This document shows, piece by piece, positions 46,356 through 56,787 of a DNA stretch of 64,000 bases. A program made the position numbers and the translations under genes. The stretch is from Enterobacter asburiae (GTDB lineage: Bacteria > Pseudomonadota > Gammaproteobacteria > Enterobacterales > Enterobacteriaceae), in contig NZ_AP019632.1 of the NCBI RefSeq assembly GCF_007035645.1, positions 2,294,001-2,358,000 on the forward strand. Direction: 5' to 3'. Positions within the stretch are counted from its first letter, which is position 1; each line of letters begins with the position of its first letter. The notes beneath the pieces are model-generated. The model did no database searches. It was given only the letters and a program-made list of their open reading frames with translations, and was not told the DNA's origin.

Positions 46356-49300
46356 TTAAGCGGAAATCTGCTCCATCGCCTGCAGGATACGCTTATCCGA
46401 AATCGGATACGGCGTACCGAGCTGCTGGGCAAAGAAGCTGACGCGCAGCTCCTCGATCATCCAGCGGATCGCCTGCACGTCTTCATCGTCGCGGCGCGCC
46501 GGCGGCAGCTTGTTTAACCACTGCTGCCACGCCTGCTGCACGCTCTCCACTTTCAGCATCTGCGCGCGATCGCGGTGCGGGTCGATAGCCATTTTTTCCA
46601 GACGTTTTTCAATCGCCTGCAGATAGCGCAGCGTATCGCCCAGACGCTTAAAGCCGTTGCCGGTGACGAAGCCGCGATAGACCAGCCCCGCCATCTGCGC
46701 CTTCACGTCCGACAGCCCCAGCGCCATGGTCATATCCACGCGCCCCTTCAGGCGCTTGTTGATATTGAACACGGCGGTGAGGATCTGCTCGACCTGTTTG
46801 GCTATCTCCACCACGGTGTCGTTCAGCTCTGCGCGCACCTTTTCATGAAGCTGAGCAAAGCCCTCTTCCGTCCAGACCGGACCGCCCGCCTCGTGGATCA
46901 GCTTGTCCACGCCGCAGGAGATGCAGTCGTCAATCAGATCCAGCACCTTGCCGTACGGGTTAAAGTACAGCCCGAGCTTGGCTTTGTTCGGCAGCTTCTC
47001 GTGCAGATACTTGATCGGCGACGGGATGTTGAGCAGCAGCAGGCGACGCAGCCCGCGCCACATCATCTGCTGCTGTTCCTGCGGATTATCAAACAGCTTG
47101 ATCGCCACGCTGTCGCGCTCGTCCACCAGCGCAGGCCAGGCTTTGACCTTATAGTTACCGCGCTTCTGCTCGTAGCTTTCCGGAAGCTGACCGAAGCTCC
47201 AGATATGCAGCCCGCTCTGCTCGATACCGTCGTCCGCCACCGCAGACAGCGTTTCCTGAACTTTGCCTTTCAGCGCCTCTTTCAGCTCGCTCAGCGAACG
47301 CCCTTCCAGCAGCTTTTTGTTTTTATCATCCACCACGCGGAAGCTGATTTTCAGGTGATCGGGCACCTGATCCCAGTTCCAGTCTTCGCGGTCGATGGTG
47401 GTGCCGGTCATGCGTCGGAACTCACGCTCCAGCGCGTCCAGCAGCGGCAGCTCCAGCGGCGTGACGCGGCCTAAAAACGCTTCCGCATAGTTTGGCGCAG
47501 GCACAAAGTTACGGCGCACCGGTTTCGGCAGGGATTTGATCAGCGCAATCACCAGCTCGCGGCGCAGGCCGGGGATTTGCCACTCAAACCCGCCCTCATC
47601 GACCTGGTTTAACAGCGGCAGCGGAATATGAACTGTCACGCCGTCCGCGTCGGCACCCGGTTCAAACTGATACGTCAGACGCAGCTTGAGGTTGCCCTGA
47701 TGCCAGAAGTTCGGGTAGTCGAGCTTGCTGACCGACTCCGCCCCCTCTTTGATCAGCATGCTCTTTTCGAAGTTGAGCAGGTCCGGCGTCTCTTTGCTGG
47801 CCTTCTTCCACCAGCTGTCGAAGTGGCGGGCGGAGATAACATCGTGGCTGATGCGCTGGTCGTAAAACTCAAACAGCGCCTCGTCGTCCACCAGAATGTC
47901 GCGACGGCGGGACTTGTGCTCAAGCTCCTCCACTTCGGCGCGCAGCTTCAGGTTTTCGCGGAAGAAGGCGTGGCGCGTCTGCCAGTCACCCTCCACCAGC
48001 GCGTGACGGATAAACAGCTCGCGGCTGAGCGCCGGGTCAATCTGGCTGTAGTTGACCTTACGCGCGGCGACCACCGGCAGGCCGTAAACGGTCACCTTCT
48101 CGGTCGCCATCACCGCGCCCTGCGCGCGCTCCCAGTGCGGTTCGCTGTACGAGCGTTTCAGCAGGTGCTGCGCCACCGGCTCCACCCATTCCGGATCGAT
48201 ACGCGCGGCAATGCGCCCCCACAGGCGGCTGGTTTCCACCAGCTCGGCGACCATGGTCCATTTCGGCGGCTTCTTGAACAGGCCGGAACCGGGGAAGATG
48301 GAGAAACGGGCGTTGCGCGCGCCGGTATATTCCTGCTTTTCCGCGTCCTTCATCCCAATGTGGGACAGCAGGCCGGTCAGCAGCGCGATATGAATCTCGC
48401 GGTACTCCGCAGGCTCGCTGTTGACCGGAATGCCCAGCTCTTTCACCACCTGGCGCAGCTGGGTGTAGATATCCTGCCACTCGCGCACGCGCAGGTAGTT
48501 GAGGAAATCCACGCGGCACTGGCGGCGGAACTGGTTCGAAGAGAGCGCTTTCTGCTGCTCGCCGAGATAGTTCCACAGGTTCACGAAGGCGAGGAAGTCG
48601 GACTCTTTGTCGTGGAAGCGACGGTGCTTTTCGTCAGACGCCTGCTGCTTGTCCATCGGACGCTCGCGCGGATCCTGAATGGAGAGCGCCGAGGTAATGA
48701 TCATCGCCTCGCGCACGCAGCCGTGCTTCTGCGCTTCCAGCACCATACGGGCCAGACGCGGATCCACCGGCAGCTGGCTGAGCTGGCGGCCGAGCGGCGT
48801 CAGCTTGTAGACCGTCGCCTGCTCGTCGGTGGTAATGGCGCCGAGCTCTTCCAGCAGACGCACGCCGTCCTGAATGTTGCGTTTATCCGGCGCTTCGACG
48901 AACGGGAACGCCGCGATGTCGCCCAGCCCCAGCGCGGTCATCTGCAGGATAACGGACGCCAGGTTGGTGCGGAGAATTTCCGGGTCGGTAAACTCCGGAC
49001 GCGACAGGAAATCATCTTCCGAATAGAGACGAATACAGATCCCTTCCGACACGCGGCCGCAGCGGCCCTTACGCTGGTTCGCGGACGCCTGGGAGACCGG
49101 CTCAATCGGCAGCCGCTGAACCTTCGTGCGGTAGCTGTAGCGGCTGATGCGCGCCGTGCCCGGGTCGATAACGTATTTAATCCCCGGCACGGTCAGCGAG
49201 GTTTCCGCCACGTTGGTCGCCAGAACGATGCGTCGCCCGCCGTGCGGCTGGAACACGCGGTTCTGCTCGCTGTTTGACAGGCGCGCGTAAAGCGGCAGGA

Positions 49301-50258
49301 TCTCCGTGTGGCGCAGGTCGCGCTTGCTGAGCGCATCGGCGGTATCGCGGATTTCGCGCTCGCCGCTCATGAAGATCAGGATGTCGCCCGCGCTTTCGTT
49401 GCCCAGCTCGTCAACGGCGTCGAAGATAGCCTGCAGCTGGTCGCGCTCGGTATCGTCCGCCTCTTCCACAATCGGGCGATAGCGCACTTCCACCGGATAT
49501 GTGCGTCCTGACACCTCGATAATCGGCGCATTGTTGAAATGCTTCGAGAAGCGCTCCGGGTCGATGGTCGCGGAGGTGATGATGATTTTCAGATCCGGGC
49601 GACGCGGCAGCAGCTCTTTCAGATAGCCGAGCAGGAAGTCGATGTTCAGGCTGCGCTCGTGCGCTTCGTCAATGATGATGGTGTCGTACTGCATCAGCAG
49701 ACGATCCTGCTGGATTTCCGCCAGCAGAATACCGTCGGTCATCAGCTTGACCATGGTGTTATCGCTAACGTGGTCGCTGAATCGCACCTTGTAACCGATG
49801 CAGCCGCCCGGCTCCGTCTGCAGCTCTTCGGCAATACGGTTCGCCACGGTGCGCGCCGCCAGTCGACGCGGCTGGGTGTGGCCAATCAGCCCTTTTAGCC
49901 CGCGTCCCAGCTCCATACAGATTTTCGGCAGCTGGGTGGTTTTCCCCGAGCCGGTTTCCCCCGCAACAATCACCACCTGGTGGTCGCGGACGGCCTCAAG
50001 GATGTCCTGTTTTTTCTGGCTGACGGGCAGGTTTTCCGGGTAGGTAATTGCCGGACGTGCGGCTTCGCGCAGCACAACTTTCCCTGCCGCCTGTTCAATC
50101 TCTTTCGCCATCTCCTGGTAAATGGCCTGTTGTGCATCAGGATTTTTAACCTTCTTCACGCCGTGCAGACGGCGGGCAAAGCGCTGTTTATCGCGCAGCA
50201 TCAGAGAATCAAGCTGTTGCAGGAGCATCGGGAAGGTTAATTTTTGTTGTTCTGTCAT
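46356..50258 (-). CDS. hrpA: ATP-dependent RNA helicase HrpA
   Basis: The 1300-residue product is a DEAH-box helicase of the full HrpA length. Motifs are visible in order: GETGSGKTTQLPK (Walker A, about residue 96), DEAH in IIIDEAHERSLNIDFLLG, SATID (motif III), VLATNVAETSLTVPG (motif V) and QRKGRCGR (motif VI). Downstream are HA2, OB-fold and the long DUF3418 region. HrpA resolves stalled or collided ribosomes and processes some mRNAs. It is divergent from azoR, as in E. coli. Confidence 0.97.
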   Translation of the reverse strand: MTEQQKLTFPMLLQQLDSLMLRDKQRFARRLHGVKKVKNPDAQQAIYQEMAKEIEQAAGKVVLREAARPAITYPENLPVSQKKQDILEAVRDHQVVIVAGETGSGKTTQLPKICMELGRGLKGLIGHTQPRRLAARTVANRIAEELQTEPGGCIGYKVRFSDHVSDNTMVKLMTDGILLAEIQQDRLLMQYDTIIIDEAHERSLNIDFLLGYLKELLPRRPDLKIIITSATIDPERFSKHFNNAPIIEVSGRTYPVEVRYRPIVEEADDTERDQLQAIFDAVDELGNESAGDILIFMSGEREIRDTADALSKRDLRHTEILPLYARLSNSEQNRVFQPHGGRRIVLATNVAETSLTVPGIKYVIDPGTARISRYSYRTKVQRLPIEPVSQASANQRKGRCGRVSEGICIRLYSEDDFLSRPEFTDPEILRTNLASVILQMTALGLGDIAAFPFVEAPDKRNIQDGVRLLEELGAITTDEQATVYKLTPLGRQLSQLPVDPRLARMVLEAQKHGCVREAMIITSALSIQDPRERPMDKQQASDEKHRRFHDKESDFLAFVNLWNYLGEQQKALSSNQFRRQCRVDFLNYLRVREWQDIYTQLRQVVKELGIPVNSEPAEYREIHIALLTGLLSHIGMKDAEKQEYTGARNARFSIFPGSGLFKKPPKWTMVAELVETSRLWGRIAARIDPEWVEPVAQHLLKRSYSEPHWERAQGAVMATEKVTVYGLPVVAARKVNYSQIDPALSRELFIRHALVEGDWQTRHAFFRENLKLRAEVEELEHKSRRRDILVDDEALFEFYDQRISHDVISARHFDSWWKKASKETPDLLNFEKSMLIKEGAESVSKLDYPNFWHQGNLKLRLTYQFEPGADADGVTVHIPLPLLNQVDEGGFEWQIPGLRRELVIALIKSLPKPVRRNFVPAPNYAEAFLGRVTPLELPLLDALEREFRRMTGTTIDREDWNWDQVPDHLKISFRVVDDKNKKLLEGRSLSELKEALKGKVQETLSAVADDGIEQSGLHIWSFGQLPESYEQKRGNYKVKAWPALVDERDSVAIKLFDNPQEQQQMMWRGLRRLLLLNIPSPIKYLHEKLPNKAKLGLYFNPYGKVLDLIDDCISCGVDKLIHEAGGPVWTEEGFAQLHEKVRAELNDTVVEIAKQVEQILTAVFNINKRLKGRVDMTMALGLSDVKAQMAGLVYRGFVTGNGFKRLGDTLRYLQAIEKRLEKMAIDPHRDRAQMLKVESVQQAWQQWLNKLPPARRDDEDVQAIRWMIEELRVSFFAQQLGTPYPISDKRILQAMEQISA

Positions 50259-50313
50259 AGCGTTAAAGGGCAGTACACGCCCTGATAAACTCTCTTTTTA
50301 ATGATTGCTATAG

Positions 50314-51069
<756 letters not shown>

Positions 51070-51075
51070 GACTTC

Positions 51076-51110
51076 ACCCTCTCACCGCCTGGTGGGAGGG
51101 TTTTTCTTTT
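51076..51110 (+). terminator. Rho-independent terminator of azoR
   Basis: An 11-base stem with one mismatch (ACCCTCTCACC / GGTGGGAGGGT, loop GCCT) is followed by TTTTCTTTT. Confidence 0.9.
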
Positions 51111-51158
51111 CCCCGCATTTCGTTATTATCCGCTCCCACTCTCCAGCCGGGCGGCCTG

Positions 51159-51845
51159 ATGTCTGCGATTATTGATTCTTTTATTGCCCCACCGTGTCAC
51201 GACGACATTCAGATCCTCTGGCAGGATGAACATCTGCTGCTGATCGATAAGCCTTCCGGTCTGCTCAGCCTCTCGGGCAAAAATCCGCAAAACCTTGATT
51301 CCGTCCATTATCGTCTGGTCCAGACGTTCCCCGGCTGCACGCTGGTACACCGTCTGGATTTCGGCACGTCCGGGCTGATGGTGGTTGCGCGCAATAAGGC
51401 CATCAACGCGGCGCTGTGCCAGCAGTTCAGCCAGCGCAGCGTGGAAAAGGTCTACAGCGCCCTGCTTTGCGGCCATGTGGAAAACGACGAGGGAATAATA
51501 GACGCGCCGATTGCCAAAGACCCGGCGCTGTTCCCGCTGATGTCGATTTGCGCCATCAACGGAAAACCCGCCCGCTCCCGCTATCGGGTGGTGGAACGGT
51601 TTTATCAGGGTACGGGACTGCCGTTAACGCGGGTGATACTTACGCCGGAGACCGGGCGAACCCATCAGCTGCGTATTCACTGTCAGCAGCTGGGGCACCC
51701 GATTCTGGGCTGCGATCTGTATGGCGGTCTTGAAGCGCCGGGGGCGGAGGAAACGCCCCGGCTGATGCTGCATGCGAGCGAACTGAATTTTATTCATCCC
51801 GTGAGCGGAGAGCCGGTTAACGCCCGTCACGCCGCCCCGTTCTGA
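51159..51845 (+). CDS. RluA-family pseudouridine synthase
   Basis: The 228-residue product has the RluA catalytic motif VHRLDFGTSGLMVVA with the essential Asp. It also has LLIDKPSGLLSLSG at the start of the domain and TGRTHQLRIHCQQLGHPILG near the end. There is no S4 domain. It is about the length of RluA and its paralogues; the target base in rRNA or tRNA cannot be assigned. It is convergent with yaiL, with 7 bases between. Confidence 0.9.
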   Translation: MSAIIDSFIAPPCHDDIQILWQDEHLLLIDKPSGLLSLSGKNPQNLDSVHYRLVQTFPGCTLVHRLDFGTSGLMVVARNKAINAALCQQFSQRSVEKVYSALLCGHVENDEGIIDAPIAKDPALFPLMSICAINGKPARSRYRVVERFYQGTGLPLTRVILTPETGRTHQLRIHCQQLGHPILGCDLYGGLEAPGAEETPRLMLHASELNFIHPVSGEPVNARHAAPF

Positions 51846-51852
51846 ATGCGGT

Positions 51853-52392
51853 TTACCACATCAAATCGTCAGGGATTTTGAAGTCCGCGTACGGATCGTC
51901 TTCGTCCTGCTCTTCCTGACTTAGCGCGCTGTTTAACACGATGCTGTCGGCATCGCGCTGGGCAATTTTATCGGCCACCACCGCCGGAATAATCGCGTAT
52001 TCACAGTCGCCGCTAGCGTTAATGACCAGACGGGCAATCGCCAGACGGCCGTTGATCAGCTGAGCCTGGGTTTGCTTGTCGACCTCGATTTTTTTGATCA
52101 GTTTACCGTCGGTGAAGTTAAAGGTGATGTTACCTTTCGCCACGGTGATGCGGTTCATCTCAATCAGCTGCTTCACCTGTGCTTTAAACTCTTTCGCCAG
52201 CACGGCCTGCTTCTGCTGTTCGCTCAGCAGCTTGTCGCGCTCGATCTGCGCTTTCTTGTTCTCTTCTACCGCTTCCCGAGCTTCACGCGCCTGAACGCGT
52301 GATTTCTTTGCCGTGCGCTGCACTTTTGCCGCTTTTTTGCTGCTGACCAGGCCCGCTTTCAGCATCTGCTCTTGTAAGGTGAGTTTTGTCAT
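51853..52392 (-). CDS. yaiL: YaiL, DUF2058 nucleoprotein/polynucleotide-associated protein
   Basis: The 179-residue product matches E. coli YaiL along its length (LTLQEQMLKAGLVSSKKAAK, QLIEMNRITVAKGNITFNF, ending EDDPYADFKIPDDLMW). The N-terminal half is a very basic coiled coil and the tail is acidic. It is described as polynucleotide-associated but has no proven function. Confidence 0.95.
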   Translation of the reverse strand: MTKLTLQEQMLKAGLVSSKKAAKVQRTAKKSRVQAREAREAVEENKKAQIERDKLLSEQQKQAVLAKEFKAQVKQLIEMNRITVAKGNITFNFTDGKLIKKIEVDKQTQAQLINGRLAIARLVINASGDCEYAIIPAVVADKIAQRDADSIVLNSALSQEEQDEDDPYADFKIPDDLMW

Positions 52393-52702
52393 GATTGTTT
52401 CTAAACCGGTTGGAAATTTTGGGGATTATAGCGGGAATTGCGGAGCGTGTGCCAGAGAAGTAGGCATGGCGCTTTGTCGCATGGGCCTTGTTTATTATTT
52501 ATTCAGCGTTTACTAACGTTACAGCCGCAAGAGTGATTAAAAATTGTCAGGTCATTTTCTTAAAAAAAATGAGCAGTTCGTGAATATGATGTGGATTGAA
52601 TAATTGCGATCGCTTCAGGCGTAGGCTGTTTTTTCTTATTAAGAGAATGAAAAAAAATATGCCCTTAAAAGGAACAATGATGCTTAACGATAAGGATTCC
52701 GC
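52393..52702. other. Intergenic region before the toxin module
   Basis: The 310 bases hold the yaiL upstream region, then A+T-rich DNA from about 52490 to 52700 that probably carries the toxin promoter. A hairpin-like run followed by TTTTTTCTT near 52620-52640 is a weak terminator candidate. No gene was found. Confidence 0.5.
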
Positions 52703-53818
52703 ATGTTTCGACTCTACCGGTCACATGATTTAACACGGCAATTAAACCCTGAAGATTTTCAATACATTCTTACTCCAGCAGGTTCACTGAAAGAGGCGTG
52801 TAAACATTATGATCTGTCTTATGAAGCAAACGGTCATAGCCTCTCTTTTGGTCTTCCCAAAAGAAAATACAGCATATCTCCACATCAAAGACCCTATGAA
52901 CGAAGGCAATGCAGCTACGCAGATCCCATTTATGATCAAGTAGAACGCGAACTTCAAATTGGCTGGCTTGTTGGAGTAGATACCTCCAGGCGCTGGAGCA
53001 GCGACCGGAACCCGTTTTATATCGACAATAACGGCGAGCTAATTTTTACCCCTACTTCCTCATCGTGGCATGCATGGTATAAGGACGAAATCATGAGCGC
53101 TTACCGGAACGTTATTGCCGATCGGCAAGGCAGGAAGCCTGCTCCCACTCAACGGATGCATTATGATTATTACGGGCCAACAACTTCACCGTCGGGGAAA
53201 ACGCTGAATAGTAAAGCTGTTGGTCGACTGCTCGCCGCTGGTGGGGTGTATAACGGCAATACTAAAGGTTTTCATGAAACCGCACAGCAGCTTGGTGGGG
53301 ATGCCCCCGCGGGCTACGATCAAATCATGAACAACAAAGGGTTAATGATTGCGGGTGTCTCCATTGCAGCAGGATTGACAATTGGCAGGTTGAACCCTTT
53401 AAGCGAAATAGACGAAATATCGGGTCTCAGTAAGATACCAGCACTTGAAAACCCATATGTAAAAGGTTTCACCTCTGAGAATGGTACATTAGTGAATGCT
53501 GAACACGCCGTTATCGACCCAAAAAAACTCGCGGCTTATGCTTTAGATTCAACACATCCTACAGGGGGGCACAAAGCCAGGGTGTTTGAATCAGCGCTGG
53601 GATACAACCCAACTAATGCAGATGTTTTAGCCGCAAGAATCCAGGAAGGCGTATTATCGGCCCCAGCAAAAGTGTTGCAGGCAAATAATTACGGCCAAAC
53701 AATGGCTGTCGATATGTCCATTTTAGGCGTCAATGATGAAACAGCGATCGTGCGTACAGGTTGGATGTATGAAACAGACGCGTTAGCTCCTCGCCTGACA
53801 ACCATATTCGTTAAATGA
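52703..53818 (+). CDS. Putative polymorphic-type toxin with C-terminal DUF6883-like domain
   Basis: The 371-residue product has an unrecognised N-terminal region (1-165, rich in Tyr, Pro and Arg), a Gly-rich middle with a short hydrophobic segment (GLMIAGVSIAAGLTIG, about 213-228) and a C-terminal domain of about 105 residues. That domain (KLAAYALDSTHPTGGHKARV, ALGYNPTNADVLAARI, NYGQTMAVDMSI, VRTGWMY) fits the DUF6883 toxin family. There is no signal peptide, Rhs, PAAR or VgrG domain. AAGGA precedes the ATG. The downstream gene carries the usual DUF4926 partner, so this is probably a toxin/immunity pair. The biochemical activity is unknown. Base composition is lower in G+C than the flanks. 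Confidence 0.75.
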   Translation: MFRLYRSHDLTRQLNPEDFQYILTPAGSLKEACKHYDLSYEANGHSLSFGLPKRKYSISPHQRPYERRQCSYADPIYDQVERELQIGWLVGVDTSRRWSSDRNPFYIDNNGELIFTPTSSSWHAWYKDEIMSAYRNVIADRQGRKPAPTQRMHYDYYGPTTSPSGKTLNSKAVGRLLAAGGVYNGNTKGFHETAQQLGGDAPAGYDQIMNNKGLMIAGVSIAAGLTIGRLNPLSEIDEISGLSKIPALENPYVKGFTSENGTLVNAEHAVIDPKKLAAYALDSTHPTGGHKARVFESALGYNPTNADVLAARIQEGVLSAPAKVLQANNYGQTMAVDMSILGVNDETAIVRTGWMYETDALAPRLTTIFVK

Positions 53819-53828
53819 GAAAATACAA

Positions 53829-54512
53829 ATGAAAAGAGCCGAATTAGACGTAGTGGTTTTAGGCGAGGATTTACCGGATGAAGGACTGGTAAAAGGGACT
53901 ATTGGTACCATTGTTATGGTTTTCGACACCCCTACGCGGGGCTATCTTGTCGAGTTTTGCGATGAGGAAGGAAGAACAATCGCAATGCCTGCTTTGCTTC
54001 CTGCTCAACTAAAGAGTTATTTCACTCCAGGTATCCTTAAAACACTGCTGGTTGACAATCATTTCCCGGTAGCCAACCCAGTAGATCCTGACGTAATGAC
54101 AGACTTGATGTACAAAGCCGCCCCTGCTGAATGGGATGCTCAGAAGAGAAGAGTTTACGAGGATATCCAACGCCTGATGGTTAACCGGCTGGACTACTCT
54201 GGTATGTTCGAAATCATGGATGGCCTTGAGTATAACGGTTTGATGCTGTACAGCCTGGTGGGGGCGGAGAACGGTGAACCCGTATGGTCGAATATCTACA
54301 TTCGTAACTTTGAAATACGTGACAACGAAAGCTATGTTGATCCGAACCTTACTGACAAGGTACTCATTGGTGAAGATGGTATGACCGTGTTTGCCTACAA
54401 CTTCACAGATGACTGTTTCGAGATCCGTGATAAAGCATCAATGGATTATGCCATTGAAACACATGCTAACCTCAGCGAATTGTTGTCCACGCTGATTGAT
54501 ACGTTGAGCTGA
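53829..54512 (+). CDS. DUF4926-containing two-domain immunity protein
   Basis: The 227-residue product begins with a DUF4926-like domain (1-65: ELDVVVLGEDLPDEGLVKGT, then IGTIVMVF, YLVEFCDEEGRT). This domain is usually a stand-alone immunity protein for DUF6883 toxins. A second domain follows (about 75-227: YSGMFEIMDGLEYNGLMLYS, WSNIYIRNFEIRDNESYVDP, KVLIGEDGMTVFAYNF) that resembles SMI1/YrhA-type immunity proteins. It starts 10 bases after the toxin. The fusion may protect against two different toxins or be one extended immunity protein. Confidence 0.75.
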   Translation: MKRAELDVVVLGEDLPDEGLVKGTIGTIVMVFDTPTRGYLVEFCDEEGRTIAMPALLPAQLKSYFTPGILKTLLVDNHFPVANPVDPDVMTDLMYKAAPAEWDAQKRRVYEDIQRLMVNRLDYSGMFEIMDGLEYNGLMLYSLVGAENGEPVWSNIYIRNFEIRDNESYVDPNLTDKVLIGEDGMTVFAYNFTDDCFEIRDKASMDYAIETHANLSELLSTLIDTLS

Positions 54513-54529
54513 AATCCGCAACATCAATT

Positions 54530-54551
54530 GCTGGTTGTATTTTCAACCAGC
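54530..54551 (+). terminator. Hairpin after the toxin/immunity pair
   Basis: A perfect 8-bp stem GCTGGTTG / CAACCAGC with loop TATTTT lies 17 bases after the immunity stop codon. It has no T tract, so termination is uncertain. Confidence 0.4.
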
Positions 54552-54642
54552 CTATTGGATCGCATTAATAAGGAGGTATAACGAAAGCATTCCGATACCT
54601 CTTCTCTCACTGCCCTCTCCAGCCTGTGCGCAACACTGTTCA

Positions 54643-54655
54643 TGAACTTCGCTCA
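54643..54655 (+). promoter_or_regulatory. Candidate MetR box upstream of mesX
   Basis: TGAACTTCGCTCA matches the MetR consensus TGAAnnTnnTTCA with one mismatch. It lies about 100 bases before the mesX start, a sensible place for control of a methionine synthase operon. Confidence 0.35.
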
Positions 54656-54756
54656 TGTTGCATTGAAATTAAGTCACTTCCCCTGCGCCGCGGGCTCAGG
54701 CATAAATTATGCATCGGTAACTTCTTAGCAACATGAACTTAGGATGCATAACCACA

Positions 54757-55731
54757 ATGAGCAAAGCTTTCACATATACCCTTAAGCGCAGTTGCTTCGA
54801 TGAGAATTACAACCCGTCAGAAAATACGCGTACGACCACCAACTTTGCCAACCTGGCGCGCGGGGAAAAGCGTCAGGAAAACCTGCGCAATACGCTGGTG
54901 ATGATCAACAACCGCTTTAACGCCCTGGCGCGCTGGGATAACCCAAACGCCGATCGCTACGCGGTTGAGCTGGAAATCATCTCTGTCGACTTGCACATTG
55001 GCGCGGAAAAACCGTTCCCGGCCATTGAGATATTGCAAACCACGATTGTCGACAAAAAAAATAACCTGCGTATCCCTGGCATCGTCGGAAATAACTTCTC
55101 TTCTTACGTGCGGGATTATGATTTCAGCGTGCGCCTGCTGGAACACAACAAGAACCAGCAGCACTTCAGCATTCCGGAAAAGTTTGGCGAACTGCACGGC
55201 AATATTTTCCGCCACTTTGTGAGCTCGCCGGAATACAAAGAGAACTTCAGCAAGGGTCCGGTGATCTGCCTGAGCGTCTCCAGCAAAGACACCTATCGCC
55301 GCAACGGTAACCAGCATCCTGTGCTGGGCGTTGAGTATCAGCCGGATGGCGAGTCGCTAACGGAACAGTACTTCGCGAAGATGGGCCTGAAGGTTCGCTA
55401 TTTCATGCCGGAAAACAGCGTGGCGCCTTTCGCGTTCTTCTTTACCGGGGATTTGCTGAGTGACTACACCGATCTGGAGCTGATTGCCACCATCAGCACG
55501 ATGGAGACGTTCCAGAAAATCTATCGCCCGGAAATTTATAACGCAAACTCGGCGGCGGGACTGTGCTACCGACCGGATCTGAACCAGCAGGATCACTCCT
55601 TAACCAAAATTGTTTATGACCGGGAAGAGCGTAGCCGACTGGCGATTGAACAGGGTCGCTTTACCGAAGCGTACTTTATTAAGCCTTACCAACACATTCT
55701 TGAGCAGTGGTCTGATAACTACACGCTTTAA
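54757..55731 (+). CDS. mesX: MesX, DUF1852 partner of methionine synthase MesD
   Basis: The 324-residue product is a DUF1852 protein (TYTLKRSCFDENYNPSENTR, TTNFANLARGEKRQENL, IPGIVGNNFSSYVRDYDFSV, FFFTGDLLSDYTDLELIATI). DUF1852 is MesX, a putative oxygenase needed for folate-independent methionine synthesis by MesD. The start at 54757 is where conservation begins; an in-frame ATG at 54733 is an alternative. The mesD gene follows after 23 bases, the standard arrangement. No clear ribosome site is visible, apart from AGGA 13 bases upstream. Confidence 0.92.
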   Translation: MSKAFTYTLKRSCFDENYNPSENTRTTTNFANLARGEKRQENLRNTLVMINNRFNALARWDNPNADRYAVELEIISVDLHIGAEKPFPAIEILQTTIVDKKNNLRIPGIVGNNFSSYVRDYDFSVRLLEHNKNQQHFSIPEKFGELHGNIFRHFVSSPEYKENFSKGPVICLSVSSKDTYRRNGNQHPVLGVEYQPDGESLTEQYFAKMGLKVRYFMPENSVAPFAFFFTGDLLSDYTDLELIATISTMETFQKIYRPEIYNANSAAGLCYRPDLNQQDHSLTKIVYDREERSRLAIEQGRFTEAYFIKPYQHILEQWSDNYTL

Positions 55732-55754
55732 TTCATCAAAAAAGGTCTTTTATT

Positions 55755-56783
55755 ATGAAAACATTGCTCCCGACTTCTACGGCTGGCAGCCTGCCTAAGC
55801 CGACCTGGCTTGCACAACCTGAAACGCTGTGGTCACCCTGGAAATTACAGGATCAGGAACTCCTGGCGGGTAAACAGGACGCGCTGCGCCTGTCTCTGGA
55901 TGAGCAGATCCGCGCGGGTATCGATATCGTCAGCGACGGAGAACAGACCCGCCAGCACTTCGTCACCACCTTTATTGAACACCTGAGCGGCGTGGATTTT
56001 GAAAATCGCCAGACGGTGCGCATTCGTAACCGCTACGACGCCAGCGTGCCGACCGTGGTTTCAGCCGTTGCGCGTCAGAAACCGGTATTCGTGGACGATG
56101 CGAAATACCTGCGTCAGCTCACGGACAAGCCGATCAAATGGGCCCTGCCCGGGCCGATGACCATGATCGACACCCTTTACGACGCGCACTATAAAAGCCG
56201 CGAAAAGCTGGCCTGGGAATTCGCCAAAATCCTCAATCAGGAAGCGCGTGAGTTAGAGGCCGCGGGCGTGGATATTATCCAGTTTGATGAACCGGCATTT
56301 AACGTCTTTTTTGACGAGGTGAACGACTGGGGTATCGCCGCGCTGGAGCGCGCCATTGAAGGGCTGAAGTGCGAAACCGCGGTACACATCTGCTACGGCT
56401 ACGGCATCAAAGCCAATACCGACTGGAAAAAGACGCTCGGCTCAGAGTGGCGCCAGTACGAAGAGGCCTTCCCTAAGCTGCAGACCTCTAATATCGACAT
56501 TATCTCCCTGGAGTGCCACAACTCCCGCGTGCCGATGGATCTGCTGGAGCTGATCCGCGGTAAAAAGGTGATGGTCGGCGCGATTGATGTGGCAACCAAC
56601 GCCGTTGAAACGCCGGAGGAAGTCGCCGATACGCTGCGTAAAGCGCTGCAGTTCGTCGATGCCGACAAGCTTTACCCGTCAACCAACTGCGGCATGGCTC
56701 CGCTTTCACGTCAGGTGGCTAACGGCAAGCTGAAAGCGCTCAGCGCCGGCGCAGAGATTATCCGCAAGGAGCTCGGCGCGTAA
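55755..56783 (+). CDS. mesD: MesD, MetE-C-like folate-independent methionine synthase
   Basis: The 342-residue product is a core MetE catalytic domain without the folate-binding N-terminal half. Landmarks are LPTSTAGSLPKP, DIVSDGEQTRQHFV, WALPGPMTMIDTLYD, IIQFDEPAFN, VHICYGYG, ISLECHNS and PSTNCGMAPLSRQV. The zinc ligands expected from the family (His, Cys, Glu, Cys) fit HICYG, the Glu in LECHNS and NCGM. Together with MesX and oxygen it methylates homocysteine from an unidentified donor. It is convergent with the LysR gene at 56788, with 4 bases between. Confidence 0.92.
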   Translation: MKTLLPTSTAGSLPKPTWLAQPETLWSPWKLQDQELLAGKQDALRLSLDEQIRAGIDIVSDGEQTRQHFVTTFIEHLSGVDFENRQTVRIRNRYDASVPTVVSAVARQKPVFVDDAKYLRQLTDKPIKWALPGPMTMIDTLYDAHYKSREKLAWEFAKILNQEARELEAAGVDIIQFDEPAFNVFFDEVNDWGIAALERAIEGLKCETAVHICYGYGIKANTDWKKTLGSEWRQYEEAFPKLQTSNIDIISLECHNSRVPMDLLELIRGKKVMVGAIDVATNAVETPEEVADTLRKALQFVDADKLYPSTNCGMAPLSRQVANGKLKALSAGAEIIRKELGA

Positions 56784-56787
56784 TCCC

